Origin: Nitrospira sp.
GTDB taxonomy: Bacteria > Nitrospirota > Nitrospiria > Nitrospirales > Nitrospiraceae
Direction of reading: 5' to 3'
DNA: 64,000 bases
Assembly (NCBI GenBank): GCA_030653545.1
Contig: JAURZE010000022.1
Coordinates: 434,001 to 498,000 of the forward strand
Shown: one piece after another, positions 33,552 to 42,136 of the stretch
How the letters are laid out: the number at the start of each line of letters is the position of its first letter
How positions within the stretch are numbered: position 1 is the stretch's first letter
Translations under genes and position numbers: made by a program
The notes under the pieces: generated by a model
What the model saw: the letters and a program-made list of their open reading frames with translations, nothing else
Database searches by the model: none
What the model was told of the DNA's origin: nothing

Positions 33552-33661
33552 CTCTTGATTCAGGCTGGCGTTTACTGACCTTGCGTCCTTTTTGGAATCT
33601 CTCCGTCTATTGAGGTAGGACGCTCAGAGCGTCGTCACCTTGACACAACAGGAGGGGCTCC

Positions 33662-34603
33662 ATGGACACCTATCAGTTCCCGGCCAAGGCCATTACTACT
33701 CAGCCACCACAATCCGTTACCGATCAGCTCACGTGGCGATTCGCGATACAGTGGGGCCTGTTCCCATTTGTGCTGGTCCTCGCAGGTCTCGCCTCGTTGG
33801 CCATCTACCACGGCCTTGTGCCACCGATGGTGGCGCAGATGGGAATCTTTGCCATCGCGCTGCTGGCTGTCATCGCTGCGGAGCATGTTATTCCGTTCGA
33901 GCGCCGGTGGCGGCAGACGGCATCGATCGAACGTCGTGTCGACGCCACTTCGCTCGTGGTCCTGATGACCCTGATCGACCCGATGCTCAAACAGAGCGTC
34001 ATGCCCTTGCTGCTGTCATTGACCGTGACGGTGGCCCATCCAGGAGGTGGGCTCGGCTGGTTTCCGACGGACTGGCCGATTCCTGCGCAGCTCGTGCTGG
34101 CGGCTGTCATTGCGGAATTCGGCCAGTACGCCGTGCATCGTGCCGCTCATTCGCAGCGCTGGATGTGGGGCGTACACAGCTTTCATCACAGCCCACCCCG
34201 GCTATACTGGCTGAATGGATTTAGAGTCAATCCGCTGAATGTGGCATGGCACAAACTCTCGGGGCTCTTCATGTTGATGCTGATCGGGGCACCGGCACCC
34301 ACGCTGCACATGTTGATTCTGTTTGGGACGGTCGTATCGGTATTCCAGCATGCCAATGCCGACCTGCGCTACAACGGATGGAATCTTTTCCTCTCGACGG
34401 CTGATTTGCATCGTTGGCACCATTCGGCTGATCGACAGGAGGGACATTGCAATTTCGGCTCACTGATAATGGTGTGGGATCGGTTGTTGGGAACGTATCG
34501 GCGGCCACTGGCTCAAGCTCCTGCTCAAGTTGGAGTCGAGGGATTGTTCACCCGTCCGGACGGGTATCTCACGTGGTTACGCCGCTCGACCGGACTTGGT
34601 TAG
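33662..34603 (+). CDS. Sterol desaturase / fatty acid hydroxylase family membrane enzyme
   Basis: The 313-aa protein has four or five membrane segments and the tripartite histidine motif of non-haem di-iron hydroxylases: HRAAH (159-163), HSFHH (172-176), and HANADLRYNG then HRWHH (250-254). Family members hydroxylate or desaturate lipids, sterols or carotenoids; the substrate is not deducible. AGGAGGGG precedes the ATG. The exported protein downstream starts after 175 bp that contain a decayed repeat. Confidence 0.88.
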   Translation: MDTYQFPAKAITTQPPQSVTDQLTWRFAIQWGLFPFVLVLAGLASLAIYHGLVPPMVAQMGIFAIALLAVIAAEHVIPFERRWRQTASIERRVDATSLVVLMTLIDPMLKQSVMPLLLSLTVTVAHPGGGLGWFPTDWPIPAQLVLAAVIAEFGQYAVHRAAHSQRWMWGVHSFHHSPPRLYWLNGFRVNPLNVAWHKLSGLFMLMLIGAPAPTLHMLILFGTVVSVFQHANADLRYNGWNLFLSTADLHRWHHSADRQEGHCNFGSLIMVWDRLLGTYRRPLAQAPAQVGVEGLFTRPDGYLTWLRRSTGLG

Positions 34604-34620
34604 TTCAACAACCTGGCGCA

Positions 34621-34672
34621 GGAAAAGAATGGGGACATTCTCAAATTTCCGGCGCGGGGCGGGCCGACGCCT
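34621..34672. repeat. Copy of the second intergenic repeat (GGGACATTC...CCGGCGCG type)
   Basis: AAAAGAATGGGGACATTCTC followed by AAATTTCCGGCGCGGGGCGG parallels 32104, 40070 and others. It lies between the hydroxylase stop and the next gene. Confidence 0.65.
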
Positions 34673-34778
34673 TTACCTTTACCTTTCCCCTTCACAACAC
34701 AGACCGATGGACCAGTCGGTCGGGAAAGAGTAGAGTTACCCATGGCTTTCTGCTAGGCACCGAGGCGCAGGAGCAACG

Positions 34779-35468
34779 ATGACACAACAAGACGGTGGTT
34801 CTTCTGCTCGTTCTGCGTTTTTTCTGCTCATCCCGGTTCTGTTTCTGCTCGGTTCGTTCGTGCTCCCTTCCTTCGATCTGAGTCCAAGCCAAGCCCGCGC
34901 CGCAAGCAAAGGTCAGACGAAGTTCCAGCGCATATCGACACAGTTCATCGCGGCGTTGGGCGATCCAGGTGCGACCTCCGGGAGCGGCGCGCAATCGTGG
35001 GGTCTGTGGCCTCTGGACCCGGGTCCTCGGGGCGTTGAGCTGACCAACTATAAACGGTTGAAGGATGCAGGTGGCGTCGCCCCAGCGCGCTGGAATTTCG
35101 ACGACAGGGACTGGTGGCTGGAGGAGCATGGCTTGATCATGGAGCAGCCGACCTTTCCGCTCCCTCCCGGCAAATACCTGGTCACGGGCCGCCGCGACGT
35201 GACGGCTGTGCTGACCATTCATCCCGCCGACAGGAATGGCGACAGGCGCTGGGAACTCGATAAAGGCGCGACGCTCTACGACGTGACGCACCTGGCCTGC
35301 CGCTCCGCGCGCTATACACCGGCTGCGGTTGGCGGTTCGTGCTCGCCGGCAAATGCGCGGCAGACTGCATTTCCAGTTGCGCCAGGAGGAGCGATGCCTC
35401 CGGTCGAGGGCTGCGCGAAGCAGGACTATGCCGTTCTACTCGTGATCGGCGTGGGCGTGGAAGACTAA
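34779..35468 (+). CDS. Exported protein of unknown function
   Basis: The 229-aa protein begins with a hydrophobic signal (FFLLIPVLFLLGSFVLPSF) and has a Pro/Trp-rich globular part: WGLWPLDPGPRGVEL, PARWNFDDRDWWLEEHGLIMEQPTFPLPPGKYLVTGRRDVTAVLTI and RWELDKGATLYDVTHLACRSARY. Three to four cysteines in the C-terminal half could form disulfides. No family is recognised. AGGAG precedes the ATG, and it follows the sterol-desaturase-type gene on the same strand. Confidence 0.65.
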   Translation: MTQQDGGSSARSAFFLLIPVLFLLGSFVLPSFDLSPSQARAASKGQTKFQRISTQFIAALGDPGATSGSGAQSWGLWPLDPGPRGVELTNYKRLKDAGGVAPARWNFDDRDWWLEEHGLIMEQPTFPLPPGKYLVTGRRDVTAVLTIHPADRNGDRRWELDKGATLYDVTHLACRSARYTPAAVGGSCSPANARQTAFPVAPGGAMPPVEGCAKQDYAVLLVIGVGVED

Positions 35469-35648
35469 TCGCCGGTGACGACGGACTAGACTAAGAAAAA
35501 TCTGTCAGGAAGCATTTCCCGGCACATGACCATCGGCGCCTTCCTCGCCCCACTTCTCCCCCTTCTTCTCATCTCATCCCTCGGCAGGCTTGCATTTTCA
35601 GGCATCCGGGCATAGCCTTACCTGCAAGAACGGCTAAGGAGAACACCC

Positions 35649-35846
35649 ATGGCAAAGGCAAAAGCTGAAGCGCTGGAACTGATCAAGAAGCTGCCGGACG
35701 ATGTAACCACGAGTGGGATTATGGAGGAGCTGTTCTTCAAGCAGCAGGTGGAAAAAGGCCTTCAGGACGTAGCTGATGGGCGCATCCTCACCCAGGCAGA
35801 GCTGAAGGAGAGAATGGCCCGATGGCGCAAGTCCGCTGGTCGCTGA
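35649..35846 (+). CDS. Antitoxin of a RelE/ParE module
   Basis: The 65-aa acidic protein (ALELIKKLPDDVTTSGIMEELFFKQQVEKGLQDVADGRI...KERMARWR) matches small antitoxins placed before ParE-type toxins. AAGGAG precedes the ATG, and the gene overlaps its toxin by 25 bases. Confidence 0.82.
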   Translation: MAKAKAEALELIKKLPDDVTTSGIMEELFFKQQVEKGLQDVADGRILTQAELKERMARWRKSAGR

Positions 35847-36139
35847 CTGCCGGGAACGATCTTCAGGACATCGAAGACTTCATCGCCCGTGATTCCGTAC
35901 TCCATGCGATCACGTTCGTCGACCGCCTGGTTGAATCCACAGAGACACTTCTCACGAACTCCCACATCGGACGCGTTGTTCCCGAGTTCGATCGCTCGGA
36001 TCTTCGAGAAGTGATTTTCAGAACTTATCGAATCGTCTATCTCGTGAAAGACGACACCGTCTTCATTCTTCGAGTCGTCCACGGTGCTCGGGATTTACAG
36101 GCACTTGTTCGCCGAGAACCTTGGGATATTGGCAGCTAA
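35822..36139 (+). CDS. RelE/ParE-type toxin
   Basis: The 105-aa protein has VRWSLTAGNDLQDIEDFIARDS, LTNSHIGRVVPEF, LREVIFRTYRIVYLVKDDTVFILRVVHGARDL, the ParE/RelE barrel pattern. It overlaps the antitoxin gene by 25 bases. This is the second of three toxin-antitoxin pairs within 11 kb. Confidence 0.88.
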   Translation: MAQVRWSLTAGNDLQDIEDFIARDSVLHAITFVDRLVESTETLLTNSHIGRVVPEFDRSDLREVIFRTYRIVYLVKDDTVFILRVVHGARDLQALVRREPWDIGS

Positions 36140-36142
36140 GAC

Positions 36143-36457
36143 GTTGGGAAGAAAAAGAGGGAGATTCTGAGCCGCCCCCAATTTCATTGACACCGCGTAG
36201 GGCACATATGCGGCCTCCTCGGCCTCACCAACTGCCGCATCGTCGATTCCAAGCCCATCGTCGCCTCAATCTTCGCTCGCCAGTTTTCCCTCCCCAATGG
36301 CTGCTGCCGATTCATGCAGATCCGCAACATGACCAGTTCATGATCAAAGAGGCACTGATCGATCTAGTCCCCTTTCTCTTTGCCTCAAGGCTTGCTGCCC
36401 TGGGGCAAGAAACCTGTATAGTAAGCCGTTCACCAAAATCACATCGTCGGAGGCTTC
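36143..36457. repeat. Intergenic stretch with decayed repeat modules
   Basis: No gene is seen in 36140-36457. GGGAGATTCTGAGCCGCC at 36160-36177 and CTGCCGCATCGTCGATTCC at 36231 are remnants of the same module as at 32046-32160 and 39301-39424. A weak promoter (TTGCTG at 36392, TATAGT at 36417, 19-bp spacing) lies upstream of the next gene. Confidence 0.5.
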
Positions 36458-36718
36458 ATGGATTGGACTTCGCTTACTACTACCGTTGAATTTCTGGTGT
36501 TTGCGCTCGTTGTGGGCGTCATCGCCAAAGTGCTGATGCCCGGAAAGGATCCGGGTCAGTTGATCGGGACGACGGTGATCGGGATCGGAGGCGGGTTGAT
36601 CGGCGGCTGCCTTGGAGGCCAAGTAGGTCTCAGCGGGGATTCCGATATCGTCGCGTTTGTCTTCGCAATCATCGGGGCGCTTACAATACTGATGCTCTAT
36701 CACTGGCTCGCAGCCTAA
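36458..36718 (+). CDS. GlsB/YeaQ/YmgE-family small membrane protein
   Basis: The 86-aa protein has three hydrophobic segments (FLVFALVVGVIAKVLMPG; LIGTTVIGIGGGLIGGCLGG; IVAFVFAIIGALTILMLYHW), a close match to transglycosylase-associated / stress-response proteins of the YeaQ type. The function is uncertain and members are often induced by acid or osmotic stress. GGAGG precedes the ATG. Confidence 0.85.
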   Translation: MDWTSLTTTVEFLVFALVVGVIAKVLMPGKDPGQLIGTTVIGIGGGLIGGCLGGQVGLSGDSDIVAFVFAIIGALTILMLYHWLAA

Positions 36719-36801
36719 CAAATTACGGAACAAGAAAAGTGGGCAGACAAACTGAGCAATTGTGAGCAGCCACCCAAGAAGCGATCGAGTATCATCACAG
36801 C

Positions 36802-37473
36802 ATGCTCCACGAATTTTTGACTTCGAATCGTACAGAGTTGATCACGCGTTGCAGGAACAATGCGGTGAGAAGGTTCTCGCCATCCGAGAGTCCCATCGCG
36901 CTCGATCATGGTGTCCCGCTATTCCTGCAGCAGCTCGTCGAGACCCTTCGTCTCGAACAAACGACCCCTCACGTTGATACTGTCGAAACAACGCCGACGC
37001 CGGCTCATACGGAAATCGGTCGCGCCGCTGCCGTGCACGGCGGCGATTTACTCCGACTCGGATATTCCATCGACCAGGTCGTGCACGATTATGGCGATGT
37101 GTGCCAATCCGTCACCCAGTTAGCCGGCGAACAGGACATGGAAATCTCTACAACTGAATTTCGCACGCTCAACCGTTGCCTCGACAATGCGATTGCCGAC
37201 GCCGTCACGGCATTTGGATCTGCTCACCAGGTCTTAATCGATGACCAGGCGGAAACTTTGCAGCAACGCCTGCATTATTATTCGGTCGATCATCAACGTC
37301 TAGTCGATATCGCCCTCAAATCATTTTCCGCAATAAGGACAGGTCATGTAGGAGCGACTGGAGCGACCGGCACATTGCTGTTGCAGACCCTAGAGGAACT
37401 GCGCTCCCTCGCTGAGCGGACGTTGCCTGAGATCCGTCTGGCCTACCTCAGCAGTTCAGCTGCGCCCTCCTAA
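36802..37473 (+). CDS. Sensor-type alpha-helical protein without a kinase domain
   Basis: The 223-aa protein resembles the N-terminal input region of some histidine kinases or RsbR-like sensors (FLTSNRTELITRCRNNAVRR, DHGVPLFLQQLVETL, GDLLRLGYSIDQVVHDYGDVCQ, FRTLNRCLDNAIADAVTAF). No HisKA, HATPase or receiver follows; the product ends after a Ser/Thr-rich segment at residue 223. It may be a stand-alone sensor or a truncated kinase; no nearby frame continues it. Confidence 0.65.
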   Translation: MLHEFLTSNRTELITRCRNNAVRRFSPSESPIALDHGVPLFLQQLVETLRLEQTTPHVDTVETTPTPAHTEIGRAAAVHGGDLLRLGYSIDQVVHDYGDVCQSVTQLAGEQDMEISTTEFRTLNRCLDNAIADAVTAFGSAHQVLIDDQAETLQQRLHYYSVDHQRLVDIALKSFSAIRTGHVGATGATGTLLLQTLEELRSLAERTLPEIRLAYLSSSAAPS

Positions 37474-37633
37474 CCGCGCATGCTTCATTCGACGCTTCAT
37501 TCCTGCACGACAAGCAGCCGTCACGCCCTGCATCTCCTGCCTCACCTACTTCCGCGATAGACCAAACCGACAGGCCACGTTACAATGGCCGCGCTTTCTG
37601 CTCGCTTCGCAATAGATTTTGCAAATACATCCC

Positions 37634-38371
37634 ATGGCAATCACTACGACCTATATCGTCACCGTTCTGTTGGACGTCAACGAGATTCAGGACGTGGACG
37701 ACCGGGCGGAAAGCCGCAGCTATATCGTCGGTGATCGCGAGTCCAAGCAGGCCGTGATCATCGATGCCGTCATCGAAAACGTCGAGCGCGCCCTTCGACT
37801 CATCAACGAGCTTGGGCTCACCCTCCGCTTTGCCGTCGAAACGCACATCCATGCCGATCACATCACCGGCGCCTCGGCCATCAAAGATCGAACCGGCGCG
37901 CAGATCGTGTACGGCGGCGGCGCCAAGGGCGAGGTCACTGGCGCGGATCTGTTCCTGTTCGAGGGCGAGGCGCTGCAGCTCGGTCAGACGTCACTGACGG
38001 CGCTGGCAACCCCCGGTCATACGAACGGCTGCACGAGCTACGTGCTCCCTGGCGCCGTCTTCACGGGCGATGCGTTGTTCATCCGCGGCAACGGCCGGAC
38101 CGATTTTCAGGGCGGCTCGCCGGAGAAACTGTTCGACTCCGTTCGGAAGAAACTGTTCGCGCTGCCGGACGACACGATCGTCTACCCCGGGCATGATTAT
38201 CAGGGCCGGATCTCCTCCACGATCGGCGAGGAAAAGCGATTCAACGAACGCCTCAACCTCTCGATCGACCGGGCGACCTTCGTCGACATGATGAATCGGA
38301 GAAACGTGCCACGTCCGGCCAAAATGGATATCGCCATCCCCGCCAACATGCGAGCCGGCCGGGCCACCTGA
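37634..38371 (+). CDS. MBL-fold persulfide dioxygenase-like (ETHE1-type) hydrolase
   Basis: The 245-aa protein has the metallo-beta-lactamase motif ETHIHADHITGA (His71, His73, Asp75, His76), TPGHTNGCTSYVL with the second metal ligand, TGDALFIRGNGRTDFQGG and YPGHDYQG. The single-iron ETHE1 group oxidises glutathione persulfide to sulfite; glyoxalase II is the alternative but the short C-terminus fits ETHE1 better. The ATG at 37634 is preferred. A sulfur link with the TusA-like gene and the rhodanese is possible but not operonic. Confidence 0.85.
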   Translation: MAITTTYIVTVLLDVNEIQDVDDRAESRSYIVGDRESKQAVIIDAVIENVERALRLINELGLTLRFAVETHIHADHITGASAIKDRTGAQIVYGGGAKGEVTGADLFLFEGEALQLGQTSLTALATPGHTNGCTSYVLPGAVFTGDALFIRGNGRTDFQGGSPEKLFDSVRKKLFALPDDTIVYPGHDYQGRISSTIGEEKRFNERLNLSIDRATFVDMMNRRNVPRPAKMDIAIPANMRAGRAT

Positions 38372-38596
38372 TCACTCCTGCCTTCTTTCTTCAAGCCGTC
38401 TTCACCATAAACCGGTCCCCCTTATACTGAGCTGCATTGATCAGATTATTACTCGTTCCTGCGCGTAGAATCGCATTCACCACGGGCGATCAGTTCGCTG
38501 CCAGTTGATCGTGCCAAGTGAGTTCACGTTGTGACCGTCAGAAACGAACCGATTACATTCGGTTGATGAGTTTCACATTACTACAGGGGGTAGGCC

Positions 38597-39217
38597 ATGA
38601 ACCAAATTCGATATCTGGGGTTTGCGTTAGTGTTTGTGTTGGGGTGTCAGGGTACGCCAACCGTGACGAGGACCGGGGATGTCAAAGACATCATCATCGG
38701 AGATAACCTTACGTCAGGCGACATCTCCGTTAGTCCAGGCGATGAAATTCGGTGGGTCAACAAGAGAACCGCGCCTGTTCGAGTCGTCTTTATCGACCCG
38801 GTGTTGGATAAGCAGTTGTCGTGCAACAATAATTTCGGCGGATGGATGACACCCAGTGGGACAGCACAACTGGCCACGAACCAAACTGCGAGTGTCTGTT
38901 TTAGGGATGCCGGCACGTTCCGGTACACCGTCAGGATGGAATCAGCGAGAACGACCGGCGAGCTCAACGTTCCTGGAGTTATCAAGGTTGGCGGACAGGG
39001 CGGGCAGGCCGTTGGTCAAACCAGTGAGCAAAACCGTGGCCGAAGCAGCGGGCAGACCGGGGAGCAACCCAATGATCGAACCAGTGGGCAGGCCAGCGAT
39101 CGCATCAGTGATCAAAAGCCAGGCCGCCCGAGCGATCAAACCAGCGACAAACCGACTAGCCCGACAAGCTCCACGTCGACCACGACCACCACGACGACAA
39201 CAATGCCCCCTCAGTAA
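38597..39217 (+). CDS. Lipoprotein with cupredoxin-like domain and low-complexity tail
   Basis: The 206-aa protein has a lipobox (VLGC, Cys17) and a cupredoxin-like part (residues 30-125: ISVSPGDEIRWVNKRTAPVRVVFI, CNNNFGG, CFRDAGTFRYTVRM) in which the usual copper ligands are not clearly placed. The C-terminal 75 residues are a Gln/Ser/Gly/Asp low-complexity region with repeats such as SGQ(T/A)(S/G)(E/D) and end in a run of eight Thr (Ala/Thr/Met/Pro/Gln tail). The tail may span the envelope. GGGGGT precedes the ATG. Confidence 0.75.
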   Translation: MNQIRYLGFALVFVLGCQGTPTVTRTGDVKDIIIGDNLTSGDISVSPGDEIRWVNKRTAPVRVVFIDPVLDKQLSCNNNFGGWMTPSGTAQLATNQTASVCFRDAGTFRYTVRMESARTTGELNVPGVIKVGGQGGQAVGQTSEQNRGRSSGQTGEQPNDRTSGQASDRISDQKPGRPSDQTSDKPTSPTSSTSTTTTTTTTMPPQ

Positions 39218-39300
39218 GTCCACCCGCCATCAAGACTTATGAGGTATGCATCGAAAGAAACTGGATAAGCAGGGGGAGGACGAGAAAGAGGACAGGCTAA

Positions 39301-39424
39301 GCGAGCAGCTTCCTCGTCCTCCCTCGATTCCAATCCCAGCGTCGCCGAAATCTTCGCTTGGGGTTGGAAACCCGTAATCTTCTGAATTTCCCGGCGCGTG
39401 GCCGTCCGGCGCCTTCCCCGCCAT
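39301..39424. repeat. Second intergenic repeat, two-part copy
   Basis: GATTCCAATCCCAGCGTCGCC parallels 32057 and 36243, followed by CTGAATTTCCCGGCGCGTGG and CCGTCCGGCGCCTTCCCC, the best-preserved example of the family core. It lies between the lipoprotein and the toxin-antitoxin promoter. Confidence 0.75.
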
Positions 39425-39451
39425 GCCCTCTCGCATCTTGCCTCCCTCCCC

Positions 39452-39496
39452 TTGACAAACAATCGCACCAAACGTACGCTTTGTACGATTCGTACA
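39452..39496 (+). promoter_or_regulatory. Promoter and palindromic operator of the phd/relE-type module
   Basis: TTGACA (39452), 17 bp, TACGCT (39475). Just after, TGTACGA-T-TCGTACA (39482-39496) is a 15-bp near-perfect palindrome overlapping the start-site region, and another CGTACG lies within the -10. Such sites are bound by antitoxins or antitoxin-toxin complexes; the assignment is inferred from position. Confidence 0.6.
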
Positions 39497-39514
39497 CTTC
39501 CAATGAGGTGATTC

Positions 39515-39769
39515 ATGGCGCATCTTCCATCCAGTAAAGCACGCGAAGGGTTTGCAGACACCATCAACCGCGTCGCATTCGGCAAAGAGCGGGTGGTCTT
39601 GCGACGGCGCGGAAAGGAAGTGGCCGCCGTGGTTTCGATGGAGGATTTGCGATTACTGGAAGACTTGGAAGACCGCATCGACCTGGTAGATGCGCGAGCC
39701 GCCTTAGCCGAGACGAAGAAGAAAGGCGCGAAGTCTCTGGAGGCCGTCATAAAGGAACTCGGTCTCTAG
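39515..39769 (+). CDS. Phd/YefM-family antitoxin
   Basis: The 84-aa protein matches Phd/YefM: SSKAREGFADTINRVAFGKERVVLRRRGKEVAAVVSMEDLRLLEDLEDRIDL. The N-terminal half would bind the palindrome just upstream, the C-terminal tail the toxin. GAGGTG precedes the ATG. Confidence 0.9.
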   Translation: MAHLPSSKAREGFADTINRVAFGKERVVLRRRGKEVAAVVSMEDLRLLEDLEDRIDLVDARAALAETKKKGAKSLEAVIKELGL

Positions 39770-39778
39770 CCTTCCCCC

Positions 39779-40036
39779 ATGGCCTACTCGATTCTCCTCG
39801 CCCCGCCTGCTGAGCGACAGCTCAAAGCGCTCGCCGAACCGGTTCAAAAGCGGATCGTGAAACGTCTCAAATCATTACGTGAGAATCCTCGCCCTCATGG
39901 CATCAAGAAACTCGCCGGCGAAGAGGACTTGTATCGTATTCGGGAAGGCGATTACCGCATCATCTATACGATTCAAGACAAGCAACTGATCGTCCTCGTC
40001 GTGAAGATCGGCGACCGGAAAGCGATCTACCGATAA
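39779..40036 (+). CDS. RelE-family mRNA interferase-type toxin
   Basis: The 85-aa protein has YSILLAPPAERQLKALAEPVQKRIVKRLKSLRENPRPHGIKKLAGEEDLYRIREGDYRIIYTIQDKQLIVLVVKIGDRKAIYR in outline, with the RelE-typical basic residues and the final Arg. It follows the antitoxin by nine bases. Confidence 0.9.
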   Translation: MAYSILLAPPAERQLKALAEPVQKRIVKRLKSLRENPRPHGIKKLAGEEDLYRIREGDYRIIYTIQDKQLIVLVVKIGDRKAIYR

Positions 40037-40060
40037 CCTCCCCTCTCCCCCAGAACAAGG

Positions 40061-40108
40061 GAAGACAAAACAGGGACATTCTGCATTCCCCGGCGCGTGG
40101 CGAGGGAA
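40061..40108. repeat. Copy of the second intergenic repeat
   Basis: AACAGGGACATTCTGCATTC followed by CCCGGCGCGTGGCGAGG. The 204-bp gap to the CBS gene holds nothing else. Confidence 0.65.
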
Positions 40109-40240
40109 TGGTTCATTCGGCATTTCTGGTACATCCGGATGCACGACACCGGCAAGGCACACCCAACTTTCCCCACACCCACGCATGGTCACCCAGGGCA
40201 CGGGCATTCGTAAACTCGGTGCGTCACCGGCACGCTACGG

Positions 40241-40693
40241 TCAGCCTCGCATGCCTTTCTCGAAGAACAATCCACGGTTGATGTCGCCGATGCTGAGCAT
40301 CCCGACCAGCATGCCCTTCTCGACGACGGGAATGCGCCGGAAGTTCTTGAGCCCCATATAGGAGGCCGCTTCCAAAACAGGGTCGTGGGGCGCCACCGTC
40401 AAGGGATTCTGACTCATGATCTCTTCGACTTTCCTGCCAAGCGCCTCAGGATACCCCTCTTCCATTTCGACAAAATCCCGACTATGCACGTTGTCATGAA
40501 TGTATTCGCCATAGTTAGGATACAACGGCAGCAGGACGTCGCGTAGCGTCACCATCCCGATAAGCCGGGCGTCTCCGTCTATCACGGGAATGGCCCCGCA
40601 ATTGCGATTCATCATTTTTATGACAATCGATCGAACCGAATCCGTCTTTCCGGCAGTGACGATGCTGGTTGACATGACGTCATGGACTCGCAT
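40241..40693 (-). CDS. CBS-domain protein
   Basis: The 150-aa protein has two CBS motifs (VHDVMSTSIVTAGKTDSVRSIV ... LIGMVTLRDVLLPLYPN and VEEIMSQNPLTVAPHDPVLEAAS ... LVGMLSIGDINRGLFF). It is the second single-Bateman-module protein in the window. The ATG at 40693 has AAGGAGG nine bases upstream; in-frame sequence before it is non-coding. Confidence 0.9.
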   Translation of the reverse strand: MRVHDVMSTSIVTAGKTDSVRSIVIKMMNRNCGAIPVIDGDARLIGMVTLRDVLLPLYPNYGEYIHDNVHSRDFVEMEEGYPEALGRKVEEIMSQNPLTVAPHDPVLEAASYMGLKNFRRIPVVEKGMLVGMLSIGDINRGLFFEKGMRG

Positions 40694-41515
40694 GACCACC
40701 TCCTTCTCGCGATGCAAGGAGAAGTTCGGCGCTCGCCCCACGTACGTGCTCCGTCGACGCCGCAACGACCAGGACTGGTCGCCTGCCTTCACGATCGCTG
40801 GATCGATCAAGAAGGAAACAGCACGGGCGATCTTGCAGGAAGCGAGAAGATCGCCCGCGTGTGGCGCTTAGGGCGCCGACTGGCTTTCGCTTGGGCTGAT
40901 CGGGAAGGCCCGCTCAAGAATGGGTGTGACGGCAGCTCGTCAGTGGAGAAGGGTGAGTGGAGTGGACACTCCTCACGCCGGCCCGGTCTCTCCACAATAG
41001 CTCATCGGTACGTGTGGTTCCCTGACGCGGGAAAGCGACAGCCGATGGAGAACCGGCTAGCGTGACTGACGAGAAACCCGCCCATCGCTCGGCGGGCCAT
41101 GGTGGTCAGGCGGACTAAGGTCTTGCATCTCCACCTCCTCCTGGATTCGAAGTGATCTGAAGGATTGCGGACAGCCTCGCCCTGCGCCAGCCTCCTCTTC
41201 AGGAGAGACTGCACGCATAGGTTCATCCTTACTCCTCCTCAAGAAACGATGTCAACCGGAGCCGTTTCTTTTTTCAAAATAGGCATCAGCATTACCCGTG
41301 CCATCCATACTCAAGGTAGCAGGAACTGAAAACGCGACAAGAAAACCACCGCGGCTGGCTGACGAGACACCCGTTGGTAGCAACCATGCGGACGCGTGAC
41401 CGTCCGGCGCCTCCCCACCCCCTCTGACACCTCCCCCCTTCGCCTCTATCCCACGCGTTGACATGTAATCCATGTCCCCGCCACAATTGCCTACCACTTA
41501 GTACAGGAGGGCAAC
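40694..41515. other. 822-bp stretch without a convincing gene
   Basis: It holds an 11-bp inverted repeat (40824-40857), a CCCGCC/GGCGGG hairpin near 41080 and a decayed repeat core (41391-41416, GACGCGTGACCGTCCGGCGC). On the minus strand, GAGGAGGAG precedes short frames starting near 41226 and 41242 (61 to 74 codons), but their compositions differ and no family is seen. It may be a decayed gene area. Confidence 0.5.
40824..40857. other. Perfect 11-bp inverted repeat
   Basis: CGGGCGATCTT and AAGATCGCCCG flank a 12-nt spacer, 130 bp upstream of the CBS gene start. It could be a protein-binding site or an attenuator; no T-run follows on either strand. Confidence 0.45.
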
Positions 41516-41977
41516 ATGACCGCACAGGACACCCTGAGAGCCCAACCCTTCGTCGTGGGCCCCACCAACTACGCTTCCCCGTTAGATGTCCTCGGCACCA
41601 AAGTCACCGTGCTTGCGTCAAACGCCGCGACACACTCATATGAAATCACCTTGCAGCGAGGTGACGAAGGAACAGGGCCGCCGTTGCATTGTCACAACTG
41701 GGACGAATCATTCTTTGTCCTCAAGGGCTCGATCGAATTTACTACCGCCGGAAAAACCGTCCTGTGCAAACCAGGGACGCTCGTGCACGTGCCCGCCAAC
41801 ACGATGCACGGCTTCTGCTATGGAGTCGGCGGCGGCGAGATGCTTGAGTTTACCGGCCAAGGTGGCCTGGCGACCCAAATGTTTACGGCCGTGCACCAAG
41901 AGATCCCTCCCGGCCCGCCCGACATTCCGAAGGTGCTGCAGGTGCTCGCGCAAAACGGAGTGGCCGTCGCGCCCTGA
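41516..41977 (+). CDS. Cupin-domain protein
   Basis: The 153-aa protein is a single cupin barrel: motif 1 GPPLHCHNWDESFFVLKGSIEF with two His and a Glu, motif 2 PGTLVHVPANTMHGFCYG. Metal binding is likely; the substrate is unknown (sugar epimerase, dioxygenase or binding protein all possible). AGGAGGG precedes the ATG. Confidence 0.85.
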   Translation: MTAQDTLRAQPFVVGPTNYASPLDVLGTKVTVLASNAATHSYEITLQRGDEGTGPPLHCHNWDESFFVLKGSIEFTTAGKTVLCKPGTLVHVPANTMHGFCYGVGGGEMLEFTGQGGLATQMFTAVHQEIPPGPPDIPKVLQVLAQNGVAVAP

Positions 41978-42018
41978 GAGAACAAGAACCGCCGGTTTCG
42001 GGCCTGACCGCCTCAGAG

Positions 42019-42064
42019 AAGAGAAGGCGCCAGGATCCATGTCCCGGCGCGTGGCGGCTCCCGG
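42019..42064. repeat. Copy of the second intergenic repeat
   Basis: GAAGGCGCCAGGATCCATGT followed by CCCGGCGCGTGGCGGCTCCCGG between the cupin gene and the next gene. Confidence 0.6.
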
Positions 42065-42136
42065 TTCACTCCCGACTACTCCCTTTTCCCCGTACGCATG
42101 ATAGATTGCGCGTAACCACCCGCGGAGGACACCCCC

